Source: Stereum hirsutum FP-91666 SS1
Taxonomy: Eukaryota; Basidiomycota; Agaricomycetes; Russulales; Stereaceae
DNA: 64,000 nucleotides
Assembly (NCBI RefSeq): GCF_000264905.1
Contig: NW_006763138.1
Span: 1 to 64,000 of the forward strand
Direction of reading: 5' to 3'
The position numbers were made by a program, and so were the translations under genes. This document shows, one piece after another, positions 12,087 through 23,900 of the stretch. Under the pieces are notes generated by a model, which did no database searches, had not been told where the DNA came from, and worked only from the letters and a program-made list of their open reading frames with translations. Numbering within the stretch: position 1 is the first letter of the stretch; each line of letters opens with the position of its first letter.

Positions 12087-12750
12087 TGGTACCGTACATC
12101 TTTGGATTTCTCACATGGTCATTTATGGACTCTGGTGCTGTATACCTCTATCTTGCTACTCATTTTTTGCAATATTAGTCGCCAGCACTCACATGGAGCT
12201 TTTTCGAACGACCTCCCTCTGAGCCACAATATCCTCCAATCTGCGCCACAGTACAGTGTGATTATCTAATGGATTCATGGGAGGACCCCGGGTGCATAAC
12301 GTTAAACCTCCTCCCCACCCACCCCCTCTAAGCGAGAGCTAGCCGGACTCGAACTTGTGTGCGCGATTGCAATTCCGCCCGCCTCTTGACCTTCAAGCAA
12401 GGTATTCGGGAACATGTGCGGCCACAAAACTTGCCGCTGGCCCAACGATGGTAGACCAATGGCAAGAAGAAATGGTCCACAGCAATGGTGATATTGACAT
12501 TGGCTTTGTGTGGGACCATAGGCTAAATATTCGAGTTGAAGGGGTCATCAACGTCCAATGGTCGATATTTGTGCGTGAGCACGGGTAACTGCTAGTACTC
12601 CTGACTGCTGAGCAACCCTGCCAAGATTGGAACCATAAATGTCACGACGCTTTGCCATATTAAGAATACAGTAGTGGTGCGAGATGGAAAGAAAAAATGA
12701 GGGATTGTACGTTCTGCGAGATAATATTATACAGTATGATATCATGCGAT
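12087..12750. other. Intergenic with repeat copy B
   Basis: No gene is visible. The stretch holds the tRNA-like repeat copy at 12340-12388 and a run of pyrimidines at about 12306-12330. It ends at the minisatellite. Confidence 0.5.
12340..12388 (-). repeat. 49-bp dispersed repeat, copy B (tRNA-like)
   Basis: On the minus strand this copy reads AAGAGGCGGGCGGAATTGCA, later AGTTCGAGTCCGGCTA. The last part fits a Pol III B box, and AGGTCAAGAGG just upstream on the same strand loosely fits an A box. The stem arms do not pair well, so it is not a working tRNA. A tRNA-derived SINE or tRNA pseudogene fits. The partner is 4418-4466 in the opposite orientation. Confidence 0.6.
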
Positions 12751-12874
12751 ACAAAATGCGACGGGACGGGACGAACGAGATGCGACGAGATACGGTACGA
12801 GACAAAATACGACGAGACGGGACGAACGAGATGCGACGAAATACGGTGCGAGACAAAATGCGACGAGGCGGGAC
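12751..12874 (+). repeat. 51-bp minisatellite, about 2.4 copies
   Basis: Units lie at 12751-12801, 12802-12852 and 12853 to about 12874 (partial). Each begins ACAAAATGCGACG (second copy ACAAAATACGACG) and is built from smaller CGACGRGAC-like pieces. Copies differ at only a few positions. It sits just beyond the 3' end of the HNH gene. Confidence 0.85.
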
Positions 12875-12917
12875 AACTTTCTCTAGTTGAATCACTATGA
12901 AATTACCACAACAACTA

Positions 12918-14342
12918 TCATATTCCTGCACCAGCTGTGTCGAGCCACCTCGTGACTTTCGCATCGGGAGGCTCACCACGCTTGCCTAGTCCTGCATTAT
13001 ACAAGCGCGTAAGCACTGAATACATGACGTCGAACTTGTCGGTGCCATCGACAACTGTGTCATCCGAGCGCACAGATCTATGGTCATCTCCATCATTCCT
13101 TCGCCTCGATGCACGATCTTCGGCGGTGGTAGAGTACTCCGGTCTGGATTGGCACATGTTCAGGTGTTCGATAGGCTTAGGTCGAGGAAGATGTTCTGGG
13201 AATATACGAAGCGCGCTGTCGACTCCAACGCCCCATTGTCGTAATGCAGCAGCTCCGTAGGCACAATCGAGAAGAAAGGCGGACGGCTTTTGCATTCTAT
13301 GGTTCGCAAACGCGGCATCCGTGTTATCACGCATCTCAAAGAGGTGCACGTCCGATGGGTTTATGAGCCATTGCGCAGTGAATCGCTGGTAACCGGCTCC
13401 GGAGGGTTTGGGGAGTGTCTGGGGAGGGAACAGGGCCCGTTGATCGGATTTTGGTATATCTTCTACGGTGAGGATGTGATTGGGAGTCTAAGAGGCACAA
13501 TTTAGACCCAAACTTGGGGGATGATGCAGGCAAATAATCTTACGTGCATGATAGCCCACGAGCCGTCATCGTAGAGACCATGCGGGGCACACAAAAAACC
13601 GTTCCTTTTATCGTCGATGTCCCTCAGCGTAGCGATGGGATCGTCGACCTCGTGACCCGGTTCATCGCAACTGTACGAAGGGGACTCCGACTGCAGGCGT
13701 GATCGAATGAGCTTTTGAAGCCACTGAGATGACCACCTGTGGTTAAGCATTGGTTTGTGCTGGCATGACGGATAGAAAACGCACCTCACTGCCTCTTTGG
13801 AAAGGTACAATGTGGGCGGCCTCGAAGGAAAGGAATCCTGTGAAGATGCAGCGCCCGTCGCGCTCACGAAGCTTGTCACTGAAATTCCGCTTCCGAGATT
13901 CGGTGGTTGCGGAGCCTTCTCCCTGCCTACCCAGGGTGGTAGGGTCGAACGTTCTGGCGTCCCCAACTGAATATCAAGGGAAATGGTCAGTTGACTGGAC
14001 TGTGGGCGAGAAAGGCGAATGCTCACATGAGGAGGGTGGTCTCGGTACGAAGATGTACTCAGCCGCCGGGAGCAACGAGTCGAGTGGAAAATCATCGGGA
14101 AGATCCTCAGATGTGTCCGCGAGTTGGATAGTGCCAGGAAGCATCAAAATGGCCCAAGCGAGGAACCTAAGATACTTGACGGGGTGGAGGCATAGGGCGT
14201 CGAGCCTTGATTTTGGAATCGTGAGAACGACGGGGTCTTCTATGATCGTCTCTACAACAGGCTGTCCGCCGTCGAGAGGCTGAGACATAAGGCGGGCCCC
14301 TTTGAGGACCACAACAAATGTGATGGTAAGATCCGACGACAT
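12918..14342 (-). CDS. HNH nuclease domain protein, 407 aa
   Basis: Four exons join in phase: 14342-14027, 13966-13785, 13723-13544 and 13463-12918. The HNH core is split over exons 2 and 3: RDGRCIFTG (about residue 144) followed by AAHIVPFQRGSEW (about 155-167), then DIDDKRNGFLCAPHGLYDD (about 203-221). This is the pattern of the HNH_2-type domain seen in many mushroom proteins, with the His of HIVPF and the Asn of RNGFL as likely catalytic or metal-site residues. The N-terminal 105 residues and the C-terminal 180 residues (with WLINPSDVHLFEMRDNTDA) carry no domain I recognise. The role of this expanded family is not established as far as I know; self versus non-self DNA defence and mobile-element origin are both possible. 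The gene is intact. Confidence 0.75.
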
Positions 14343-15249
14343 TTTTGAGTGGACGAGGGCGAAAGGAAGGAGAAGGCAACCTGAGAAACGGAAAAAAGAC
14401 GCTCTGGTAACAGTGTGACGTGACGTGACGATCTGTGACAACGCGCGGAGAGGGCCGATGTTCAGCCGTTCAACAACGACGATGGATCTGTGCCCCGGAG
14501 AAATTGGTGTACGGTAGACATGGTCTATGGCATCTCAGAATGATTTATTGACACAGATCGGGGACGATCCCACAGCGCAAGAGACGATTCATGTTTAAAT
14601 CACAATTAGCGAAGTGGTATTCCTTAAATCGTCTTTTTTCCTGCGCATGTGGTCGCTCCAGGATTTTTGTGTAGCCTCTCTGGAGCAAGTTCAATGAGTT
14701 GCAAAAAGATTGAGGAGACTCGAGCATGTATTGGTTGCTCTACGAGCTGATACCGAACACTGCTAAAATACCGAACACCCCAGGAATGATAGTACCACAT
14801 CGAATTACCACGTCTCCAACTTCGAACGCAATGGACAGTGTCCTCGTGGCTGCGCATTCGTCAACTGGGTTTCACTTTCAAACCTTGTCGAGCCCGCTGC
14901 TACAGTGATGGATGGTTCAAGTATAGTCCTCGCGAGAATTTTGCTGCTCTGCACCCGTTCTGCGTCTGAGCAGCGCTTTCCTCGAGCTCATTCGTCCCTT
15001 GTTCGGCAACAGTACCGCCCCATCGGGACATGCACAAGTGTTCCAAGTTCACCGTTCGTATAACGACACCGACCCGAGTGCATGGTTGATCCGACTTTAG
15101 TGATCAGTCGTTCAGTCAAAGCCGCAAAATAGTTTTATCATTTATGTCCTAAATGCATTAACAATTCGTTACGAGTCGTCTGATCACGGGCCTGGCATCC
15201 TTCGCGCCTCATCCTCATCTCATTACCCACAGTTTGGCCCATGACTCCT
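14343..15249. other. Intergenic, no gene seen
   Basis: This lies between the 5' end of the HNH gene and the 3' end of the dioxygenase-like gene. No ORF with protein character and no repeat was noticed. Confidence 0.5.
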
Positions 15250-16493
15250 TTAGTCAAGGGAGTACTCGGCGTCTGGGTTGATACCGATGGCTGAATCATA
15301 AGGGTCAAGAATCAGCTCAGGGCGATATGGCACAGTAAATGAGGAGAACGCACTGATGTAAGCAGTGACACCAGCGGGCCAGTCATCCTGGATGTCCTCG
15401 ATACTGATATAGTGCAGGACTGTTAGTGGCAGAACTACATTTCAGTCATCGGTGAGACTTACTCAAGAACGGGGTAGTAGGCGTTCGTGCTAGCCTGAAT
15501 GAAGTTCGGGTCGTTGTTGTTCAGAGTCCTGTGACGATAAGAGCAGATCAGTCGAAGAAGTATGGTATGAGATACGAGCGAACTGTATACCTAGTGTTCG
15601 TGTTCCCGTTGTATGGAGCGATCCCGGAGTCAATGGAGACGACCTCGGTCCACTTGTCCGTGAAGAAGAGCTGGCCGACGTGAGCCACGGTCGAGACACC
15701 TATCGTAAGTCAAGGCTGTATTACTCCGTGCAGTCCTGGTAGATGATCCATTTATTCTGTGGATATATACCTTCGGGAGAGGTGACGCCTGGACGGTGAA
15801 CGATCACGTTGACGTGGTTGGCACCATCGGAGGTGAATCCCGGGAAGATGGTCTGAATCTCGGCGATGCCGTTCTGGTCGGTGAGTTGAGCACCACGAAG
15901 GGAGTTGCTCTCGTAGTCGCCGACAGCGTTGGCTACATAGTGAGGCGAAGTACGCTAAGCAACCTCTCAGAATGACGAAGGTCGGTGAGACAGTACTTAC
16001 GGGACCAAATCTCGACAAGGACATCGGTCATGGCTTGACAAGTTGTGGTGTCCATGATACCGACATCGACAAACATGGGCACGCCTCCGTTGCTTCCGAC
16101 AACATCATCGGTAACAGGCTGGACGAAAGAAGGGCGTGCTTGAGCGAAGGCGTCAGATAAGGAGGACTGGGATGAACTCACGGCATTAGGGAGCCAAGTG
16201 CTATCTGTGAATTGAAAGCGACATGAGCTTCAAATAGGAGACGAAGACCACAAGATCTGACCTTTGGCCACCTCAGGTGCTGTAAGGCAGGTGTTCTGCA
16301 GAGGCGATCAGATGATGACTGGGACTGAATAGAGAGATAACCCAGGGACATTTTTGAGGTAGTTGTAGTAGGCACGCTTGGTGGGACCCGCTATTCAAAC
16401 GACGTCTCAGGCTATGCCTCGAGGGAAATAAATTGAAGAATACACACCAGCGGCCATGCCGATCATGGAGAGAAAAAAGAGCTTATTCTGCAT
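15250..16493 (-). CDS. Secreted-type intradiol dioxygenase-like protein
   Basis: Nine short exons join in phase: 16493-16448, 16390-16350, 16295-16262, 16204-16182, 16118-16001, 15932-15771, 15699-15591, 15528-15463 and 15403-15250, giving 250 aa. The N-terminus (MQNKLFFLSMIGMAA) looks like a signal peptide. The fold is recognisable from NTCLTAPEV, GGVPMFVDVGIMDTTTC, DVLVEIW, SLRGAQLTDQNGIAEIQT, IFPGFTSDGANHVNVIVH and, near the end, FFTDKW. These match extracellular intradiol ring-cleavage dioxygenases of fungi. The usual TEGPYY after APEV is absent. The PGxYxGRxxHIHV ligand block reads PGFTSDGANHVNV, so one Tyr and the second His of HIH appear lost. The Tyr of NAVGDYES may be the remaining first ligand. 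It is shorter than typical members (often 330-400 aa). It is either a non-catalytic or altered-metal paralogue, or one exon is misjoined. Confidence 0.72.
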
Positions 16494-17935
16494 GTTGAGG
16501 AATGAGGCGAAGAAGTTGCTCCAGTACAGGCTATGGCTCAACAACATCCCCTTCTCCCCCTTTTATAACTGTCAAAATACTGTCAAGCCAGCCTAATTCT
16601 TTCTTAGAACACCAATGAAACGCTTCCAGCAGCTAGATGCATAAGGGCGGATATTTTGCGGATGCATCGAGCAGAATTTGCTGGACGGCAAATGCAAGTC
16701 AAGACGTAACGCCAACCACAAGGCCGAACAACTCAGAGAAAATTCTGCCCAAAGGAGTCAATTAACGAGGTCGGCATCTCGTATTAGCGCGCATAGAGCT
16801 CCTAAGCACTCCTTAGAACGGAGCTCGCATCGATGATCATGAGCTGACATACCGTTCGGAGAAAGCACGAGATGGATGAGAAGGGCAGATGCAGATGTGG
16901 ACGGGGTTCGGCGGTGAAAAACGGAAGGTATATCCGATGGTTGCGGAGGACTGTGTAGATCTCATTGCCTACATAGGAAATAATCAAGGCTGGGCTCGTC
17001 TCGAGTACTCCGATCTGCACATGAGCATAGCAACTGAAGACTGTCAAGAGACCATGAGGTAGTCTATCTTCGTACACCTTCAAACCTTGTTAATTGTCTG
17101 AGACTCCCAAATGATGATAAAGTCAGAGATCTGAGTGTTTCGTACCATTCGAGAAGTATGAAGTCGACCTACGCCGTTCATACAGCAGGTGGAGCTACTC
17201 TAGAGCCCGAAGTTGGCCCAGATCATGATACGTCGAGAGGTCTGGTCTGTGAGGTTCGCTTTGTCTTACGGTGGAAGAGTAGTATCATCACTCAATCCTA
17301 TTGTTGAGGTTGGGAGAGCCAATTTATATGCTACCGAGGGTGATATTGACATAGCAGCTGGAAGACCTTCATCTCAAGAGGATGAGCAAAATTGTATCAA
17401 AAACAAGTAGTACTGCCAGGGTGATCAGCCTTCCTTGCAAAGCGTTGAACACCACAATGCAAAGAAACACAAAGGGATATGAGCACTGTACCAAGCTTAA
17501 GAATCGCGGACGATACTGAATTCGAGAGAAAGAGAAAGCATTTCGAGCCACACGCTTTCGCCGTTGTGTTGTTCGAAGCAACCAAGCTTCGGAGACCGGA
17601 AAAAGTTGTGTGAGCGGCAACTGCCGTAAGCAGACATGGTTGTGGCGGTGGCGCTCTCTTGTTCTCGGCAAACTCCGCTGAGCCAGACGGACGAGATTTT
17701 CTGTTCCTCCACCGCATTCAGTTCACGACTTACGAGGCAGCAAGAGGAAGACGACGAAAGGACTTACATTCTCTTTGTTCCTATCATCGAACGGTACGTT
17801 TACTTATGTTCTGTATCTGACATCGACTCTATCGTTGATACTTAAGTTTATCACTGGTTTCGGCAGGGTATCGAAAGCACACTCTTCGTCACCTCTAAAA
17901 AGCACTCTACAACTATATAATAGACGTTGTGTGCC
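16494..17935. other. Intergenic between divergent genes
   Basis: This holds the promoters of the dioxygenase-like gene (minus) and midasin (plus). Several 60-100 codon ORFs on both strands lack splice partners or protein-like composition. No repeat was noticed. Confidence 0.5.
16561..16567 (-). promoter_or_regulatory. TATA box of the dioxygenase-like gene
   Basis: On the minus strand TATAAAA is followed by a G-rich run, 68 bases upstream of the ATG at 16493. No competing TATA element lies nearer. Confidence 0.55.
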
Positions 17936-20900
17936 ATGAACGCCTCCTGGTTCCAACGTGATCCCTTGACGCTAAACATACATCGACAAGTCTTAGCTTT
18001 GGTCGCTTTTCTACCTCTAGAATCCCCCTACCGTCCCCTGCTTCAATCGTGTTCCTCTAACCTCGACGCTTTAAACTGCCTCTCGCGACTTCTGCTTGTC
18101 CCATCTCTTTCCCTAGCCGTCGCCTCCAAATTTCGACCCATCCTTCTCGACCTGACCGCGCGCTGGTTACATGACGATAACTATCTCGAAGACAAATTTG
18201 TGGCGCTCTGCCTCTTGGTTCAGCCCCACGAAGAACTGTTTCCGTACGTAAATTTAAAGGCCATTCGGTCCTTCTGAGCTGACAAGTTCGATAGTGTTCT
18301 GTCCGAATATCTCAATCGATTCGTCTCGCAAGACGGTCCGTTAAAATCGTTGTTGGCGGTGCCGTCATCGGAACCTATCAATGTCTCTCGACTGCACCGA
18401 GTTCTCCTCGCATACTATCGACTACTCCAGACCAACCGCGAACTTCCCCACCATCGTCATTGGTCACTTGAACCACTTTCTCACCTCATCTCGCCTCCTC
18501 ATCCTGATTCCGGAGCTCGCTACCTGGCGGTTCGGTGCTATGCCATCCAAAGCGGTATGGGCGAAGCTGACAGGGAAAAATTAGAGAAAGAGGTTATTGG
18601 CTCTGAAGAGTTGGTGGATTGTCCGGTGCTATATGAGGAGCAGTTAGACGGAACAACGCGTAATATGGACGGCTGGATTCTTCCCATCATGGAAGCGAAA
18701 CGTATTGGTGAAGCTCGAATAGCGATAGACTCTGATGCAGACAGCTTCTATGGCGACAACAAAAACTCTCCCATTCAGTCCTCGGACCTGAGGTACGCTT
18801 TTTCCATAAACGTTCTTGCAGTTGGGGACTAATAATCCCTCCTCTAAGCCCGTACATCGCCAATGTGCATGGCGTGCTCATGTTCCGCAAAAGTATTGTA
18901 TCATCGACTTCCGAGTCTCCCCTAATCATCCCTACCCCTACCACTGTCGATGCTCTGAGAAACATAACACTTCGTCTTTCTTTACGACTCCCCACTCTCC
19001 TGACTTCGGCACCTTCAGCTGGCAAATCACTCTTATTGTCCCACCTCGCATCTCTTCTCCACCCAGGCATCAAAAATCAGATCATTACCATCCCACTCGC
19101 CGACACGTCATTGGATCCCCGTTCTCTCCTCGGATCGTATGTATCTTCCTCGACTTCCCCGGGCACCTTCGAATGGAAAGAGGGCATCCTTGTTCGTGCT
19201 ATGAGGGAGGGACGCTGGGTCGTATTTGCCGACATTGACAGAGGGAGCAACGAAGTGTTGGGGACCATCAAACCTCTCGTTGAATCGCTGGATGATCAGT
19301 GGATCGGTGGACGGGCACGAATGGACGTTCCCAGTCGCGGTATGGTCGTTGCGGCGGAAGGTTTCGCTATCTTCGCTACTCGGTCATTGGCCACAGCCGG
19401 AAACAGCACCTTCCCGAAACCCTCGTTCTTCGGAGCGCACAAGCTGCATGAAGTCATCGTCCCGCTACCTACCTCAGACGAACTCTACACTATCCTGGAC
19501 GCCAAGTTTCCGAGACTCGCGGGTGGTGCTACTAGAGGCTTCATCGGCATGTGGTCCAATATCAACGCCCTCGGGGGTTCGGGCGTTGGTCTTCGTGATC
19601 TCGAAAAATACTGCACTCGCGTCGCGCACTTACTTCCCGCTTCTCATCATTCCATGAACCTCGATGTCGATCACGCTGCCAGCACGAGCTTCCCAGAACT
19701 ATCAGCTATCTTTCCGAACCCGACCGTACGCGAGGAGATGTATGTTGAGGCGCGAGACGTCTTTTTCGGAGCAGGAACGACTACAGCCGCGGCCCGCGCT
19801 CATGCAGATGCTGTCGCCGCCTTGATCGCTGAGCACCTCGGCCTGTCTGCGGAACAGCGGGATTGGGTGTTGAGCAAGCGTCCACCAGAGTTTGAGGTGG
19901 AGAAGGACGTGAATGGGAGGACGACGGGGATCAGAGTAGGGAGGGTTAGGCTTGTAGCGAGGAAGCTGAAGGCGGAGATTGCCCAGCCTACTACACGGCC
20001 TTTCGCGATGCACCGTCCGGCAGTCATGCTCATGTCACGCATCGCGACCGCCGTCTCCTTGGGCGAGCCCGTACTTTTGACTGGAGAGACTGGTACGGGA
20101 AAAACGAGCGTTGTCACTCATATGGCCTCTCTGCTCCGCCGTCCTCTCATCTCGCTGAACTTGTCGCAACAGACCGAGTCTTCCGATTTGCTTGGCGGGT
20201 TCAAGCCTGTGGACGCGCGCATCCCGGGATCAGAGTTGCAGGGGAGGTTTTTGGATTTGTTTAGGGCGACGTTCAGCGCTAAAAAGAACGCGAAGTTTGA
20301 GGAGGGTGTGAGGAAGGCGGTGCAGGAAGGGAAGTGGAAGAGGGCAGTAGGGTTGTGGGTGGAGAGTGCTAGGATGGCGAAGGACAGGATTCAGGCCAAG
20401 TTGAGCGAGGAAGGGTCAGTGCTTTCTTGTGTCTCAGTCATTCGTTTTCTCGTTTTGATTATTCCGTCCTCAGACTTGAGGCCAGAAAGGACGAGTTGGA
20501 CTCAGATCTACCGCGGAAACGTCGGAAGACGGAGCTCGCTGCTCTGGCGACATCAGAGACCAAATGGGTCGCTTTTGAGCAAGCGGTCGAGCAGTTTAGA
20601 ATACAGCATGTACAAGGAAAGGGCAAGTTCGCATTTAGCTTCGTGGAAGGACCATTGGTAAAGGCTTTGCGCTCCGGAGATTGGTGAGTCTGGTGATGTC
20701 TTTCTTCATCGCAACTTCTTACTTACAACTATTATCACCTTCTAGGATACTCCTCGACGAAATCAATCTCGCAAGCCCCGAGACACTGGAAGCCGTGTCG
20801 GGCGTTCTTCACGGACCAACCGCATCTATCACTTTGACCGAACAAGGTTCCCTAGAACCCGTCCCTCGTCATCCCGATTTCCGTCTGTTCGCCTGTATGA

Positions 20901-23900
20901 ATCCCGCCACCGACGTTGGCAAGAAGGACCTTCCTCCAAACATTCGTTCGCGCTTCACCGAGATCGACGTTCCCCCTCCCGATGCCGACCCAGAGACCTT
21001 GCTCAGCATCGTCACACAATACTTCGGTGCTTCTGCTGTCGGTGACAAGGCGGCTATCATGGACGTCGCTGAGTTCTATACAACAGTCAAAAAGTTATCG
21101 AATGCGAGGCAGCTCGCTGACGGTTCCAATCATAAACCACACTTCAGCATGCGGACGTTAGCTCGAGCACTCACCTTCGCGTCGGATATCGCCGGTACTT
21201 ACAGTCCTCGAAGGGCGTTGTGGGAGGGGTGTTTGATGGCATTCACAATGGTCCTCGATGCACCGAGCGCGGAGATCGTTACCGCACTGGCACGCAAGCA
21301 TATTCTCGCCGGCGTGCGTAACCCGAATTCGTTGCTTGCGCGAGAGCCTTCGGTGCCGCATGGTCGTTCGGCGGAGGAATTCGTCAAATTAGGGCCATTC
21401 TATCTCGAGCGAGGTCCTTTTCCTTACGATGCCGTGGATGATTATATCATGACGCCGTCGGTCGAGAAGAAGCTCGTTGATCTCGCCAGGATCATCCTCA
21501 CACGGCGCTTCCCAGTCCTCATCGAAGGTCCGACTTCCAGTGGAAAGACTAGTTCTATCGAATACCTAGCCAAGCGAACCGGTCATCGTTTTGTCCGCAT
21601 CAACAACCACGAGCATACCGACATCCAGGAATATTTGGGAACCTACGTCTCAGACCCCGTCACTGGGAAACTGGTATTCAAGGATGGCCTGCTCGTTCAA
21701 GCCATACGACGCGGCGACTGGATCGTTCTTGACGAACTGAACTTGGCGCCAACAGACGTCCTCGAGGCCCTCAATCGTCTACTTGACGACAATCGCGAAC
21801 TCATCATCCCCGAAACGCAGGAGGTCGTACGGCCACATCCTCATTTCATGCTGTTCGCCACTCAGAATCCTCCTGGTCTCTACGCCGGACGCAAGGTCCT
21901 CTCCCGAGCCTTCCGAAACCGATTCCTTGAGGTCCACTTCGAGGATGTACCACAGGCCGAGTTGGAGACTATTCTCTGTCAACGATGTCGCATTGCTCCG
22001 TCGTACGGTCAGCGTATCGTCAGCGTCTTCCAGGAGCTACAGAAGCGCAGACAGTCGAGCCGTGTCTTCGAGAGTAAGCAGGGTTTCGCGACCTTGCGAG
22101 ATCTATTCCGTTGGGCTGGTCGTGACGCGGTCGGTTATCAGGAGTTGGCGGAGAACGGATACATGCTCTTGGCTGAACGAGCTCGCCGTGAAGATGACAA
22201 GGTCGTGGTGAAGGAGGTGATTGAGTCCGTCATGAGGGTTCGCATCGACGAGGCCGCGCTCTACGACTTCCATCGCCCTGAGACCGACATCGCAGCCATC
22301 CTGGGCTTCCCTCTACCTTCGGCACCTGCGCTCGTCTGGACCAAAGCTATGCAACGTCTTTTCGTCCTCGTCGCTCGTGCTCTCAAGTATAACGAGCCCG
22401 TGCTGCTCGTGGGAGAGACTGGTTCCGGAAAGACCTCTGTTTGTCAGGTGTATGCAGACACGCTGAACAAACGTCTCTTCCCAGTCAACTGTCATCAGAA
22501 TACTGAAACCGCGGACATCATTGGAGGACTCCGGCCCGTACGGAACCGGGCGACTTTGGAGGCTGAAGCGGTCCAGGATGCGGTTTCGATGCTCAGGAAT
22601 CACGGTATAACAGAAGTGGACGAAGACGTCCATAGCATCCTTTCTTCGCTAGATTCTCTCAGCAAGTTGTCTGGGATGGAAACGGAAGAGATGCTGGCCA
22701 TCAAGCGCAAGCTGCAGGGTTTATGGGCTATTTTCGAGTGGCGAGATGGGCCCTTGGTGGAGGCTATGCGGAGCGGAGACGTCTTCCTCCTCGATGAGAT
22801 ATCATTAGCCGACGATTCCGTCCTCGAACGACTGAACAGTGTCCTGGAACCGGCACGGACAGTCGTGCTGGCCGAACGAGGGGGAGACGATGCAGATGGG
22901 TCCTTTGTCGCCGCGGACGAGGGCTTCAAGCTTGTGGCCACGATGAATCCTGGAGGTGACTATGGAAAGAAGGAGCTCTCACCCGCTCTGCGGAATCGAT
23001 TCACAGAGATCTGGGTTCCCTCTGTGGACAACCGCGACGATCTAGTACAGATCGTCGACCTTTCATGGAAGCACCAGGATCTCAAGCCTTTTACGCATCC
23101 TTTGTTGGACTTCTGCGCCTGGCTGAGTGACCGGGTCTCCGAGAAAGCCCTCCTTGGTCTGCGAGATATTTTGGTGCGTTTGACTTCAAGGATCATAGAC
23201 TGTCGTTTTTCTCACATCCCTTTCTAGGCATGGGTCGCGTTCTCCAACTCTGTACTCAGTCTGCACGGTGTTGAGAAAATGCCTCTCAACGAACTCTTTG
23301 TATGTCTTTTTCCATGACTTCCTTGCCCGCCAGTTCTGATCCCTGTAATTTGTTAGCATCACGCTGCTCGTATGACATGCCTCGACGGTCTTGCGTCGCT
23401 GCCATCGCTTGCTGCATATTCTTCGACCGCTCTAGCGACTGTCAAAGCTGAAGCTATCGCAAAGCTCAATGAACTATCCCCGATCTCTTCTAACGTCGAC
23501 TTTCCTGCGTCCATACACGACACGACTAGCTTTGTTCAGTTTGGCGCCTTCGCCATTTCTCGTGGACCTCGCGAAGCTGTTCAGCATTTGTACAATCTTC
23601 AGGCACCAACAACTCAAGACAACGCGTTACGTGTGGTGAGGGCATGCCAGGTTCCCAAACCCATTCTACTCGAAGGTAGTCCTGGAGTGGGTAAAACCAG
23701 TCTCATCACAGCTCTCGCCAACATCTGCGGCTATCACCTTTGTCGTGTCAATTTATCTGATCAGACCGATCTGGCCGACCTGTTTGGATCCGATCTACCG
23801 GTCGAGGGCGGTGGTCCGGGCGAATTTGCGTGGAAGGACGCCGAGTTTTTGCGAGCACTGCAGGAGGGTCATTGGGTACTACTTGACGAGATGAACCTGG

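Noticed and set aside
12684..12900. Two overlapping plus-strand ORFs with RRDGTNEMRR repeats
   Set aside because: They are translations of the 51-bp minisatellite in two frames; there is no sign of a gene.
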